Source: Klebsormidium nitens (taxonomy: Eukaryota > Streptophyta > Klebsormidiophyceae > Klebsormidiales > Klebsormidiaceae). From it: a stretch of DNA of 64,000 nt. The stretch spans positions 190,166 to 254,165 of the forward strand of contig DF237000.1 of NCBI GenBank assembly GCA_000708835.1, written 5' to 3'. The notes below the pieces were generated by a model that did no database searches, was not told the DNA's origin, and saw nothing but the letters and a program-made list of their open reading frames with translations. This document shows positions 47,464-59,377 of the stretch, one piece after another; positions within the stretch are counted from its first letter, which is position 1, and each line of letters begins with the position of its first letter. A program made the translations under genes and the position numbers.

Positions 47464-50400
47464 ATGCAGACCGCCGCAGCAAGAGTGCGCTGGCTAAAAT
47501 GGCAGCTAGGGGTCTTGGACATGGCCCCCAGAAAAGCTCATGGAGGAGGTTGTGCAGCTGCAGGTAAGAGATTCTTTCTAGCAGCATTGTTTTCCTGGTG
47601 GTTCACTTGCCTTTCACGGTGGATGCCGGGTGTGTCCGCTTGTCAGTGCCAAGCAAGACAGAGCCGATTGGATGCGAGACGAGGAGTTCTTTGTCGCTCT
47701 GTAGACTAGATGTGTACTCTCTGCATACATCAGAATGCCTAGCCGAAGAAAGGAAACTCTCTGTCGCACACTGCGGTGCCACCATCTAGAGACTCAGGAG
47801 GGTACCACACCAGCATCTAGAATATCGAGAGGGTGGCGCCAGCATTCCATTGCTATTCGTTGGTATCTTTGTCGGTGAACTCGTTCATTTGATTGCCCAG
47901 AAGTTGCTTGGAAGAAAGGGAAGACGGGAATCCAATTTCAAAAGGTTGAGCCACCGCATAACGAGTCTTTTTCTTGGAAAGAAGGCAGCAAGATCCATCG
48001 CATTGCGGGGTACTTCTGTGGAGTTTCCTTATTCACTCTGCAACTTCCAACCCCTCCAGTCCATTCCCCTTACACTATGCCGGCGCCATGCCCTACAAAA
48101 GGAGTACATCGTGTGCCCCTTAGTCTTTGACGTCACTATTGACGTACAGGCCACCGCACTTGCCGGTGCAAACGGCCAGTGTCAACCCAGGCTGCGGCGC
48201 CTAGCGATCCCAGCATTGACGCAACAGCACAATCGACCAGCCCTCTAACCCCTCCGCCACGGCGCCCTTCAAGGCTACCGAGAGCAGAAGTTCTGACGGT
48301 CCGTGAAGCACGGCCAGAAGAGTATTGGGAGATCGCTGATACTCATTGTGGGGCGTTCTTTCCGGAAGTAAACCCGGTCCTCGGAGCGATTCTGCGATTG
48401 GACAGGTAAGGCTCGGGTGTTCCTGGGGTTTACGGAGGGTGCAGTAATGCCTGCGACGTCCAATGCGTTTCTTTTGTTCTGTCTGTCCGGTCGACCCTAC
48501 TTTTGAGGGGCATTTGCATCAAGAATGGAACGAGAAGCCTTTTGAGACTGTTCGCACCTGCTCCTGAGGGTTTGGAATCACCAAGGATAAAGGCGGACTC
48601 TCATACGTGGATTCTGAACGCTCTTGTAGTAGTGTTTGTGATGCGGGTCTTGATTGCTGCATGTAAGAGGAGGCAAACGGTATCAAAAGGCACCATGCAT
48701 CTATGTCCTAGACTGCACCCACTTTACCAAAACAGCTGCTTTGATGGATGACACAAACGCGTTCCTTCATCTTTGATGTGCTGTCGTATGAGCACCTCAG
48801 GGTTCGAGTTTCAAAGCAAGGCACCAACAAAAGAAACCAACGTTCTGCTGGCAGGCAGCCTGCCATTGGCCAGGACAGCCTTTGGCAGTAGCCGGTTCAT
48901 AAGACAACTAAGTCTTTTGAGGTTGCTTTTCAACTTTCAAAGTAATATCAGGACTTAGACAAGATTGCCCAACCCTTTTACTGGCTGCAGTGAGACTTTT
49001 TCGGTGAATTCGATTTACCAGACACAAAGTCGCCAGCTTGGTCTGTCTCCTTTAGCCACTGAACGTACACACAACACCGTAAGAAAAAAGACATGAGAAG
49101 CTGCGCTTCTCGGCACAAAGACATCGTTGGGAAGACAGGACCTGTGTGACCATACCATCAAACCCTTCGGATGATATCTGACATCCAGTGCTCTTGCTTA
49201 GGATTCGCCTTAACCATTTGATTTTGTGCCTGCAGGGTCTTCAGCCTAGCAGGGTCCACCGGCGACCCCCGAGACTGTCGGAAGATGGCGCTGGTCGCCC
49301 TCGAATCGGGACCCCAGGTGCTGCGCGACGAGTCGTTTGCGTCAGAGTCCCTCTCGGACGTAGCCCCGCTGAGACCGTTTGTCGCAGGTGCGTGCATGAA
49401 GGATGTTGAAGCTTCGACAGAAGAACAACTCGACGGGCGTCAAGTGGAGCAGGGTTAATTGGACGGACAACAATCATTTTTCCGCTTATTCCTAACGCTG
49501 TCAAGGCCGGGTTGTCCTGTCTCAACCGCTGAACAGATGCAAATTTCTGTACTTGCACACGAATTCCGCGGTTCTAACTTCTGATCACCGGTCACCGCCT
49601 CTGAGCAACTGCGGTTTCTCGCATCTGGTTTGTCTTGCGGAATGTTTTGGACAGCTTCTGTCCGTGCAAATTGGGCAAACATGGTGCTTCCTACTCAATG
49701 CAACAGCTGGTTGACTGTTCACTGACTTCAACACATCTACGGGCAACCTACAGTTACGCCACACCTCGCTTTTTGTCTGCGCATCCTTGAGTGGAATTCC
49801 TTTTCTTCACCTCGTACGTCCATTCAAGGCAGGACAAGCTTCGAACCCGCACCCATAGGCCTTAGGCAACTTGAGAAGAAGGGAACCCTACAAATCGAGC
49901 GTTCCTTCCTTAAACGCCTTCCCTTCGCTCCTGCAGTCGCTTCTGCGGGGCTCCCTTTCCCTGGCGAGCTGTTTGGGGGGAGCCAAGTGGGCGAGCGTGG
50001 AGTCATTGGCACGTGCACGCTGGACCTCACGGGGGAGTTCCTGCCCCGTCGAAGACCCCGAGGTGCGTCACAAGGGGTTGGTTTTAACTTCTTATGGTGA
50101 GGGGTTTCAGGTCAGGACTTGTGCAGTCGTACCGCGTGCGATTACAGGGATTTAAGAGGGAATTGTCTGTGATGTGTACGCTGGACCTCACCGGAGTTTT
50201 TTGCCCCCACCAAAGACCACAAGGTGCGTCGCCGAAACCTTGGGGTGTGAAGTGTTATATTCTCGCGACGTCAGGGGTTCATTCGATGCGACGTACGAAA
50301 TGCGAAGCACCCTGTCCGTTGGGGGGGTTGTCTTGCTGCGTACAAAGAACGCTTAAGTACGTCTGGTATATGTTGTAACCTTCAGGACTCTCATGAAGTG

Positions 50401-51233
50401 CCTGAGGTATTCTTAGGCTTTCGGTGTTCTAGATCGCTCGACTTCACGAACATAAATTTGCCAGCACAAGATAATGACGTCTTTTCCACGCGGGACCGTT
50501 TGTAAAACCAGGTTCCGCTGCCCATTGTTCATTCCGCTGAACGGCCCCCGCGCCCGCCCTTCCGCTTCCGTCCGGTGTTATTACGTTCTTTTGTTTGCAA
50601 CTTGTGCTGCTTGTTGACGATGAGAAAAGAGAGGGGAGGCTCTTTATGCAGAAAAGTACGACTCCGCTTGCTTGCTGTTCTTCTGTCACTTCCAACTTCG
50701 TGGATTAGGAAAGAAGATTGAGGTTAAGGAGACCCGATGAGTGGTGTCAAGTTAGTGAAAGCTGGTTCTTGATAATGTCAAGAAGACCGGGCGCTTTTGC
50801 TTCTGCAGCATTTGCTTTGCCTGAGTATGCCTGTAGTTCGTACCATTGAAATTCCTCTGAAAAACGGCTGCTTCAGAAACTAAGGACGGGTTCTGATCTC
50901 CCAGGTAAACGGAGGGTCGGCATCGCATACATATCCAACATGGCAGTTAGGTTGCGGCGCCGGCGTCAGGGTGTGGCGCGCTTGTTAGTCCGAAGAGCGG
51001 AGGCGATCGCCAAAAATCTTGGTTGTCGATCGATGGCACTCCACGTGGAGGAAAAGAACGTGAGCGCGCGGGCTTTGTACGAGCGCGAAGGATTTAGATT
51101 GATCAAAGTCCCAACCGGCGCCGTATGGCCGCAACCGACGCCGCTTGAGGGGCACACGTTAGTCATGATGATGAAGTGGCTTGGGCATCCAAGTTCAGAA
51201 CCGCCGACTTCAGAGAGCGGTTCTGCTTCGTGA
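47464..51233 (+). CDS. GNAT-family N-acetyltransferase, probably organelle-targeted
   Basis: Exons 47464-47563, 48150-48405, 49236-49387, 49937-50062 and 50905-51233 join in consistent phase and encode about 320 residues. The C-terminal third carries the GNAT core: VGIAYISNMAV (beta4), RRRRQGVARLL as the acetyl-CoA pyrophosphate-binding loop (RRxGxA type, about residues 231-236), then ALHVEEKNVSARALYEREGF (motif B). Exons 2-4 hold the N-terminal GNAT part (VREARPEEYWEIAD and, later, GVIGTCTLDLTGEFLP). The first ~50 residues are rich in Ala, Arg and Ser and poor in acidic residues, as in transit peptides. Plant plastids contain GNATs acting on N-termini or lysines; which substrate applies here cannot be read from sequence. 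Exon 1 is the least certain part and was chosen because it ends in GTAAGA and fits the phase of exon 2. The stop is TGA at 51231-51233. A second copy of the exon 4 end lies in the following intron. Confidence 0.78.
50170..50236 (+). repeat. Decoy copy of GNAT exon 4 end
   Basis: ACGCTGGACCTCAC, then a diverged stretch and AAGGTGCGTC, repeats the end and donor of the exon finishing at 50062. The copies are about 168 bp apart. The duplicated end is degenerate (CCCCACCAAAGACC for CCCCGTCGAAGACC) and carries no clear downstream exon. Confidence 0.78.
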
Positions 51234-52253
51234 GCATTGTATGCACTCTTGCAGCGACGCTTGAGCACAGCTAGCTGCCTCACAAATTCTTTGTAGAACA
51301 CATATTGAAGCGACACAGAGGCATCGATTGAAAGTAGGGTTACCAAGTAGATGCGAGGTAAAGATTTGCTGGCACGCGCCAGGACATGCATCCCGCTCAA
51401 GTTGGGGATTGTACTCGTTTGAACACGTCAAGTATACAATCATTCACATAAAATGTAACTATCGAAAAGTGACGGTCATCTGGCCGCGTGCAGCGATCTA
51501 TCAAGGGCCGGCAATGATGAGTCATTGCGCTTCGATCAGAATTGTTCGAACATTAATCTGCCTGGGGCGGGTCATGGCATGCCAATCGCGCCTTTGCTTG
51601 CATGAGCCATGCCACTGAGTCTCGTGCACTTCGCGAGCTGTCGATCTGAGTCCGTATTATTAGGCCATTGCATGAATGAAGCTCATGGCATGCGCAATTC
51701 TCAACCAGGCGGCATGCATGTGATGCATCCGATGATCCAGGCCAGGCTATACTTGAAAATGCCGACTGGAGATTTTCTGGAAGATTAATCTGTCACGATC
51801 GGCCATCGATATATATTGAACTTAGAACTTACAACGATCACGTATCGGTTCTTAGACTCGGAAAAAGTTAGAAAGTTATATGTACGTCCTCACAATACAA
51901 CCGATGTCGGATCAACTTTTGTGATCAATGCATCCCAATTGACTCGGAAGCTAGGTTAAAATACTATAATGCAGCTGAAACTTGATAGAGTTGCACTGAC
52001 CATGGTCCATATATATACTGATATTTCCTTGCTATCTTAGCATGCATGAGATCAGGCTCCGTTGGTGTTTTCCAATACGAAAGATCTCTGCACATATTCG
52101 ATCATACAAAGCGAATTCAATTCAAGATCGAATTTACGGCCCACTGTTGGAGATTTCGCGAACCATACAACTGCTTAAAGCAGTCTGGGGACCTGCTACT
52201 AACCCAACGTTTAAATTACGCAAACACCTTGAGGGAAACACCAATCGGTGGGC
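51234..52253. other. Convergent intergenic region
   Basis: AT-rich sequence between the ends of the GNAT and Root_cap genes. No gene was seen; both 3' UTRs should fall here. Confidence 0.5.
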
Positions 52254-55200
52254 CTACATGCGGCACGAAAAGGTGCCATAGCGCGGACCGGCGCAGCGCA
52301 CGAGGGTGTCCCGCACAAGCGGCGGGGCGGTCAACAGTTTGCGAGCTGCCCCAACGCCCGACTCGTCGTCCTTGCCGACCTGTGCACGAGAAATTAGACG
52401 CATGGTTAGTAAGGCTTTGGGTCCACGTTAGCTTGATTTCGACTCTACACCTACTTTGTGCACGTGGGAGTCGCGACAGCAGGATGTTGCGCCACAACCG
52501 CCCGATTCGAAATCGCTTTCAGAAGACGGAATTGGTTGACCAGGCAAAGGGTCGGAGCTGTTCTAAACACACGAGCGTGCGTTCGACACAAAGCCAGCCT
52601 TCGTATTGCACATTCGGTTAAACCTGGCCGCCTGACCAAAGTTCTATTTGAACGGAACGCAGAACTTTGCCCTATGCGCAGAAATTGAACCCTACGATGA
52701 CCCGGATGCCTTTCATCCAACGGCCTCAGTTATGCGACTCTGGAAAAGTTCTGCGACTGGCTCGATACGGACCCTGGTCTGGCGGCCAGGTTTGCCCAAA
52801 CCTGCAATAAGCAGAAACGCTGCAACCACCACGGGTCAACAACGAATGTTGCAGGTCGCAACGTACGTCCCGAGCGCCCACCTGACAACTGAAGAGGTCG
52901 AAGCTGCAGTCTGCGGACACCAGGTCGGACGCTTCGTACTCGTCGTCCGTGCCTTCCACGTACTCACGGTGGAGCAGCCCCTCCAAGGTGCCCATCGCCA
53001 GGCGTTCTTCCACGGCGCCTTCGCGGAACATCTGACCAACGAACTGCGAGAGACATCGTACGACCATCACAAAACGACCCCCTCCAACAAATCGACGCAT
53101 GAAGGATGGGCAACGAACATCAAATTAGTTTGACACCACAAAGGCACCAAATTTGCTTTAAACGACTGACTGACGCCCAACTGATCCGCGGCTTTTGGTC
53201 GTCGAATATGCTTCAGGTTCAATCTGGTGTTGAAATTGTGTCGGTTCGGAATCTGTTGAGCGGCTAACATTATAATTAACAATTTGGTACGGGTATGGTT
53301 GGTGCCTTTTAGGCATGCACCAATTGGTCGGGGTGGGGGAGGTTTCTGGTGTCGGATTACAGCCGACTTGAACGGGTCGTATTGAGGAAGGACCCCGTCA
53401 CAAAGTGCAGGGCACACTTTTCCGTGACGCAGTTCTAGTCGCGAAAGACGATCACTGGTCTAGCGCGGTTACAAGGCGGCGTCCTTTCTCAAGCTGTACA
53501 CCCTCTGATGCTCCCATCCATTACAGCAATTTTATCTACTAACCGTGGCTGGTTGTGGGCTGGTAAGAAAGTGGTTGATTGTCCATTAACCAGAATCAGG
53601 CGGTAACCAGCAAGGCTAAGGCCTTGTTATTCGTCCAATAACCGGAAAAACAGGTCTGGTAAAAGCCTGGTTAGCAACCAAACGTCCTGTGCTTTACTTC
53701 AGGGACTTCAGCAAGCTCGACCAGTGGATGTACAAGGCCCCGGCAAGAATACCAGTGTCAGGTCAGCACGGTTGCTTGAGAGAGTAGAGCCTCACCCCAT
53801 GGACGCTCGGGCCTTGAGTGAACGACTTGATTGCCAGGTTGAGGAACTGCACGGGGGGGTCGGTGAAGAGCTCCTCCTCAAAATCGCGGCTGATCTCCAC
53901 CTCGAGGAGGCCCTTAAGGGTGATAAGTAGACCGGCGTCTCTCTCTGAGGAAGGGACGACTTTTGCAATGCCGTCTGTGCTCGTCCAGCCCGCCTGGATA
54001 CGTGGCCAACAGGCGTGTCAGCTAAAACTTATAAGCCGTTAGCAATGATCTACATCAGTAAAGCAGCCTTTCAAAAAGCGAGATATCCGAATCAGCAAAA
54101 CATTAGGCCCCGGAACATGGATACATTGGGACCTCGTCCCGGACTAAGATTCAGAAGCGCGTGGCAAGGGCCCGTTTCGGTCGACAACTCGGCAGACAAA
54201 GCTATCTCACGCTGGGCATATGGAACGACGAGGACACCCCCTCGGGAAATCCGACAGGGGAGTTGAGAGCAGCACTTTTCTCAAAACTCTCGACAGCTTG
54301 CAGGCCAAGGGACTTCAGCGCAGCGAGCTTCGTGAAGTTTTCAGAGTGAAAAGGAAATCAGAACTCACTGCGTCCAAAGCGCCGAGCGCCTTCCCCTCGA
54401 AGTAGACTGAGAAGGGGAACTTCTCGTACGCAGTTGCACTGCGGTCCAGCCAGATTGCAAGTCGCTGCACCGCCCCTTCTGCGTTGCGGTACAAGAAGCC
54501 CATGCCGTCCATCCACGTGCCCTCATAAAAGGGCGTCACCTCGGACGTCCGCTGCTCAACGATCAGGGCGTCCGGAGGAAGACCAAACATGTGGGCATTG
54601 ACCTGAAGAAACAAGAGCTCCAGTCTGAATCATTCCACTTAGTATTGATACTGAGTGAAGCCAATGGGACAAGATAGTGTCCAGCTTGTCAGCTGACGAA
54701 CAGAATGGAGCTATCTAGAACAGCAAGCGTGTAGCTTTTCACGCAGTTGAAGTCTTGTCAAAGGCTGCTATTGACAAGCAAAGGTCCACGGAAAGCCAGC
54801 CAATAAGTCTGCTAATCCGGATACCATAGCGAGGAAAAGTTGTATGTCCGAGTGCCTCTTCACACTGAATTGAGAGCACCTCCAATCATGCACTTCAACC
54901 CCAGCAAGAGACGCTTGCTTCAGGATTGCCCAGGTCGGTAGAAAGCCTCTGCAAGCCAGTCTATAACTCACCGAGAGATGTGTGTCTGTAAACATACAGT
55001 AGGCCCTGTCGGGTAGTCCATGGAAGTCGAAGGAGAACTCGGTGTGCTCTGTTTGGTTTGGGGGCAGGAGGCCAGGCAGGTTTATATGGGGGTCCTTTTC
55101 AATGGTAGCTGCACAGAGAAGAGACGCGCGATCCCATTTGACTTACTTTTCCTGGAGCAAGACGGAAAAGCTAGCTTTAACATTCAAGCTCCTTATTGTT

Positions 55201-56563
55201 GCATTGCTTGACCACAACGAAAGATTGCACTAATGAAAGGCGATATCTCGATATCCAGCAAGACAAGAGAGGGCACAAGCAAGGCTCTTGATCCAATGTG
55301 CTTCAAGGAAAGCAACAAGTCACATCATATGCATATCAGAGCTGCAGGTCACCAGCATTTTTAAACGAGTGGCCCAAAAAGTTGTCTTCCTAGGAGCTCA
55401 CCTGCGACACATGTACCTTCAGTGCAGGTTTCAGTACTACCACAGCATTTGGCCCCGCAAATTTTGGAGGTTGCACAGCACCCCCCGCTGCCGTCGCAGA
55501 CGCCACTGGCACAGCAGTTCCTCCCACAAACATTTGCACTTGGACAGCACGCGGCCCCGTTGCTGTCACAGACGCCGCTTGAGACGCCAGTGTCGCAGCA
55601 ATTGGTCCCACAAGTAAGTGCACTTGGACAGCACGAAGCCCCGTAGCTGGTGCAAAGGCCGTTGGCACAGCAGTAGCTCCCACAGATGTTTGCACTTGCA
55701 CAACACCCGGGCCCGTTGCTGTTACAGACGGGGGAGGTGCCTGGCGCACGGGAGGGGGAGGGGCAGCAAGTCGTGCCGCCACAGCTCGACCCTGATGCGC
55801 AGCAGAGACTGGCGATGGGACTTGCACAACTCGTCCCTGCCGCGCAGCACGCAGTCCCACACAGTTGGCTGGTGGGGCAACAAGCCGACGGCAAGGTCTT
55901 CGAGTCGCAGATACCTGGGAAGTTGCAGCATGAGCTGCCGCACAAAGTTTGCCCTGGATCATTGCAACAGACTTTTGTGGTTGCTCCAAAGAGGGTACCG
56001 GTCATGCAGGACTGCCCGAGCGAGCAGCACGTCGCGCTGCTGCCAGTGCCACAGACCCGGGCGTTGGGGCAGCATGTAGCGCTGCTGCCGGTGCCGACGC
56101 ACGTGTTGCCCGCCGGACAGCATGTGGGTCCGCAGCACGTGTCTGCCGACGAGGAACAGCACGACCCTCCGCAGCACTTTCCAGACGTACAGCACGCTGC
56201 GCCTGCGTACACGCTCGTGCTGGTCATGATGCTGCAGCACACGCTTGCCGGAGTCGCATATTGTTGCGCTCCGGTGGGGCAACAGATCGGCAGGCTTGAG
56301 TAAGACATGGATTGGCAGGAGACCATGGTGGAACCAAAAGTCGAATACTGCGGGCAGCAGGTATAGGTAGAGAAGCCAGCACTGGGGTCGCTGGTAGAGC
56401 AAACAGTGCCCGACGAGCAGCATGTGTTGCCCCCGCAACATGTGGTGCCCGGTGCACACTGCTGTGCGGTACCGCACGGAAGGGATTGCCCGCGTGCGCC
56501 AGGGGCGCGGGCGCCGATGCCCAAGAGGATGAAAAGAACGATTGTGGGGGGCAAGGAAGTCAT
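52254..56563 (-). CDS. Secreted Cys-rich protein with Root_cap domain
   Basis: A six-exon model closes perfectly: 56563-55402, 55108-54972, 54602-54369, 53993-53796, 53043-52882 and 52379-52254, giving 672 residues. Residues 1-25 form a signal peptide (MTSLPPTIVLFILLGIGARA then PGARG, likely cleaved before QSLPCG). Residues 26-388 are a run of Cys-rich repeats, about 25 residues each, with the recurring pattern CGxxCC and CCP/CCS. The remaining exons give a Root_cap-family region: FSFDFHGLPDRAYCMFTDTHLS, then VNAHMFGLPP, ITLKGLLEVEI, FVGQMFREG and SFDLFSC. Plant root-cap/LEA-like proteins share the FxFHG, FC..TD..L.(I/V)NAH and VxGQ.(Y/F)R landmarks. The protein is therefore probably extracellular and disulfide-rich. 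An in-frame ATG 34 codons upstream (56665) would place the signal peptide internally, so the inner ATG is preferred. The biochemical role is not known to me. Confidence 0.85.
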
Positions 56564-58960
56564 TTCGGACTCTGGTGCCGGCGTCCTGGTGGCTAAGTGA
56601 CTATCAGCCGCTTGATGCGCCTTTCTTGCCAAATTGGCTGGTTGGAGTTTCTGCTGCAGATTCACACCTCCAACAGTCGTTTCGCAGCGCTCAACTTAAG
56701 GTGCCAAAGGGGTGCCAACGGCACGGTCGGAGCTGCTGGGGACCAAAGATATTGCATCATTCACATTAGAATTTAGATAGTATTCAGTGAAAAGGAGGCC
56801 GGGTCCTCCTTAGATCACAGTGTGTCTCAGGCTCTGCCAATCACAGTCCTGGCTGACATCATTTAGCTAGTCTCGTCACCTTCATCACCTGCGGCCGGCC
56901 AGGTGTCGTAGGCCTAATAGCAGCGCCCGGGCGACAACCCCGAAAGTTGACCCGCGGACTGAAATTGACCGTAACCCGCCAATATTCAGTCGGCAGCTTG
57001 GGGCCGCCCATGTCGACCGAGGCCCTGGGGCCTGGCCCCTGGGCCGTATAACTGAGCGGCCCTAACTGCGGTGACGCGACTGCTCGTACCGGTGCTCGGA
57101 CTCCGAATCCTGGTGCAAACGACGCAATGACGCATATGTATTTAATGGCCATCATGATTAGTCGCTATAGTTACTGCAGTTCCGATGTCTGCGTTCCGCC
57201 TGAAAATGCATATTTAATGCAAGTACTGACACTTTAGGAATAGGAAGCTTTACGAATAGTATATCACCATTGACCATCCTGGGACGGATAGGGTTAGTTT
57301 GGGCCAGTCCGGGTAGGAATATCTGCGGAGCGGGTACTTTGTATAGGTTAGTATTTTAGAGCTTGGTTAAAGCCTACAGCTTACTACTCTTGAAGTGTCA
57401 ATGACATGCATCATGCACGACGACAGCGGCCCCGGCCCGTAAAGCTCGGACTCGAGTCGAAGCCGGCGATGCTGGGCGACATGACACATGCCAGCCTATC
57501 ACTGGGCCTCAAGGTTCACGCTGCATCACGCATATCTGCCAGCTCAATCGCCGTAGTCCGTACTACGTAGCGTCCGAAGGCATATCGCTAGGTCGCGGGT
57601 TAGAACTCGACTCCATGCCAGCACTCTTTCCTTTTTTGGATGTTTCCGGGAAAAACTCGCGTGCTTCACAAAAAGGTTCGTAATAACCAATGAATTGGGG
57701 TCGACACCAGATTTCTAAGAATTAAGACGCAAAGCTTTCCATGCTCACTAGAACTCGCGCGGCTAATCTACGACTTTGTACGCCTTTCGAGTACAACGAT
57801 TCTTTTTGACAAAAGCTGCATGCAAATGGGGAAACACAACAAGCCATCATAATTGTGTTCACAAGCAGCATTAGGAGCGAGAAGCCATTTGAGGTGTCCG
57901 ATCAAGACAGGCCGAGCCAAGTTACCGTGCAGAGGGGTTGCACTACAATTATGAGACAATCTGGCGCATGTCATAGTATTTTATATTGCCATTTTCGTAA
58001 CGGCCACCGCACATCAACTTTGAGCCTGGTGCTTGCACTCGGTTCAAACCGTCATGTCCTAGGAGTTGGCAAATTACTATAAGTCAGATTTCGGAACCAG
58101 TTGAGACTGGCCCCAGTCCGGATCCGTAATTGTATAAAACCTCGATCTGACTCAACTGGGGTGTACGTATATGCATTCAATCTTATCAACTAGTAGCAGC
58201 CATCGCACCAACGGCCATCATGGCATTTAGTAGGATACCAATGATGCAATTGAATGATGCTTCTTGGGCTGCCATTGATTTGCATCTGGCGTGAGGTTAG
58301 TTAACCTCATTGAACAAATCGACGAATATGTACAAGTGTTAGCTGCTTACAAATTAACCTGATTCGATCAGGTTTGAATGCTTCATAGTCCAGAACGATG
58401 TTTCAATGCATGGGACTGGGTGACGTCAAAGGACTTGACAGACTGCACATCATATATAGAAGTTCACCAGATGAGCATGTCATACCATCTTCCAGGCCAA
58501 CTTATTGATCGTGACGAGGCCCAATGAAAGCTCAAAGAAAGCTCAGGGTCAGCGACATGAAACAGAGGACAATCAGGCTTTATGTTGAGTGCGTATCAAG
58601 TTCAACTACTATACCCAGGAAAGATGCCCAACAGGCGCCTGAATCAACCTACAGTGGACGCACAATCAGCGAGATGCACACCCCAGTCAGACCCACTAAT
58701 CCCGTCGAATGGCGCCCGCTTTCTTTAGCCGCTTCTGCAAGACAATGACAAAGAACTTAGGATGCGGCAGCAAGAAGCTTCACACTGCACGTCAATGCCG
58801 TTTCACAGCGGGCACTCCTTCCAGTCAGTGGTCTTGGCTGAGCTGGAAACACTCTCTCCTACAGTCTCCCCTTCTGATGTACTGACACAAATCGGAGACC
58901 AGGGAAAGACGCATCTTATCGGATGCAGTACCTGATGAAGAGCTAATTCCATATGTAGAG
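56564..58960. other. Region between the Root_cap and CABIN1-like genes
   Basis: No coding exon was recognised. It should hold the Root_cap gene promoter on the right of 56563 and the 3' end of the CABIN1-like gene on the left of 59378. Confidence 0.45.
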
Positions 58961-59377
58961 TCAAGTATCGTCTGCTTTACTTCGCTCCTTAAGTGACTGT
59001 AAGATAACGGTTTTGGCCCTATCAAAAATCGGTAATCCTAAGATCAGCGGGAAAAGCGACTCGCCTACTACAAGCTGGGCCGACACTCTGCGAACTGGCT
59101 TTATCATCGAAAGTGCCGCGGCAAAAGCTAGACACCAAGATTCATTGAGCTGTACCTGGCCAGCAGGTCAAGCGCACTGAATTGATGAATCAGAAGCGTC
59201 GAACCTGAATGACCTCTCACTTGGAAAACAAAGCCAATCGCTTCCGCTGATGGAATGACCGCTCATTGACGTGGAAATGCAAGTATACTATGCGCGCAAC
59301 TCGGGACTGACCTTTCGAAAGGGAGACAAACCTGTTTTCTTTCCTACAAGATCAGACGGTCATCACGATAGCCGTAC

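Noticed and set aside
53530-53690. CTGGTTA-rich inverted motifs in a Root_cap intron, similar to 44265-44335
   Set aside because: Possible MITE, but no clean terminal inverted repeat or target duplication could be defined by eye.
58961-59149. Terminal exon for the CABIN1-like gene
   Set aside because: Phase and acceptor fit, but the 62 residues show no resemblance to the family, so it is mentioned only as a possibility.
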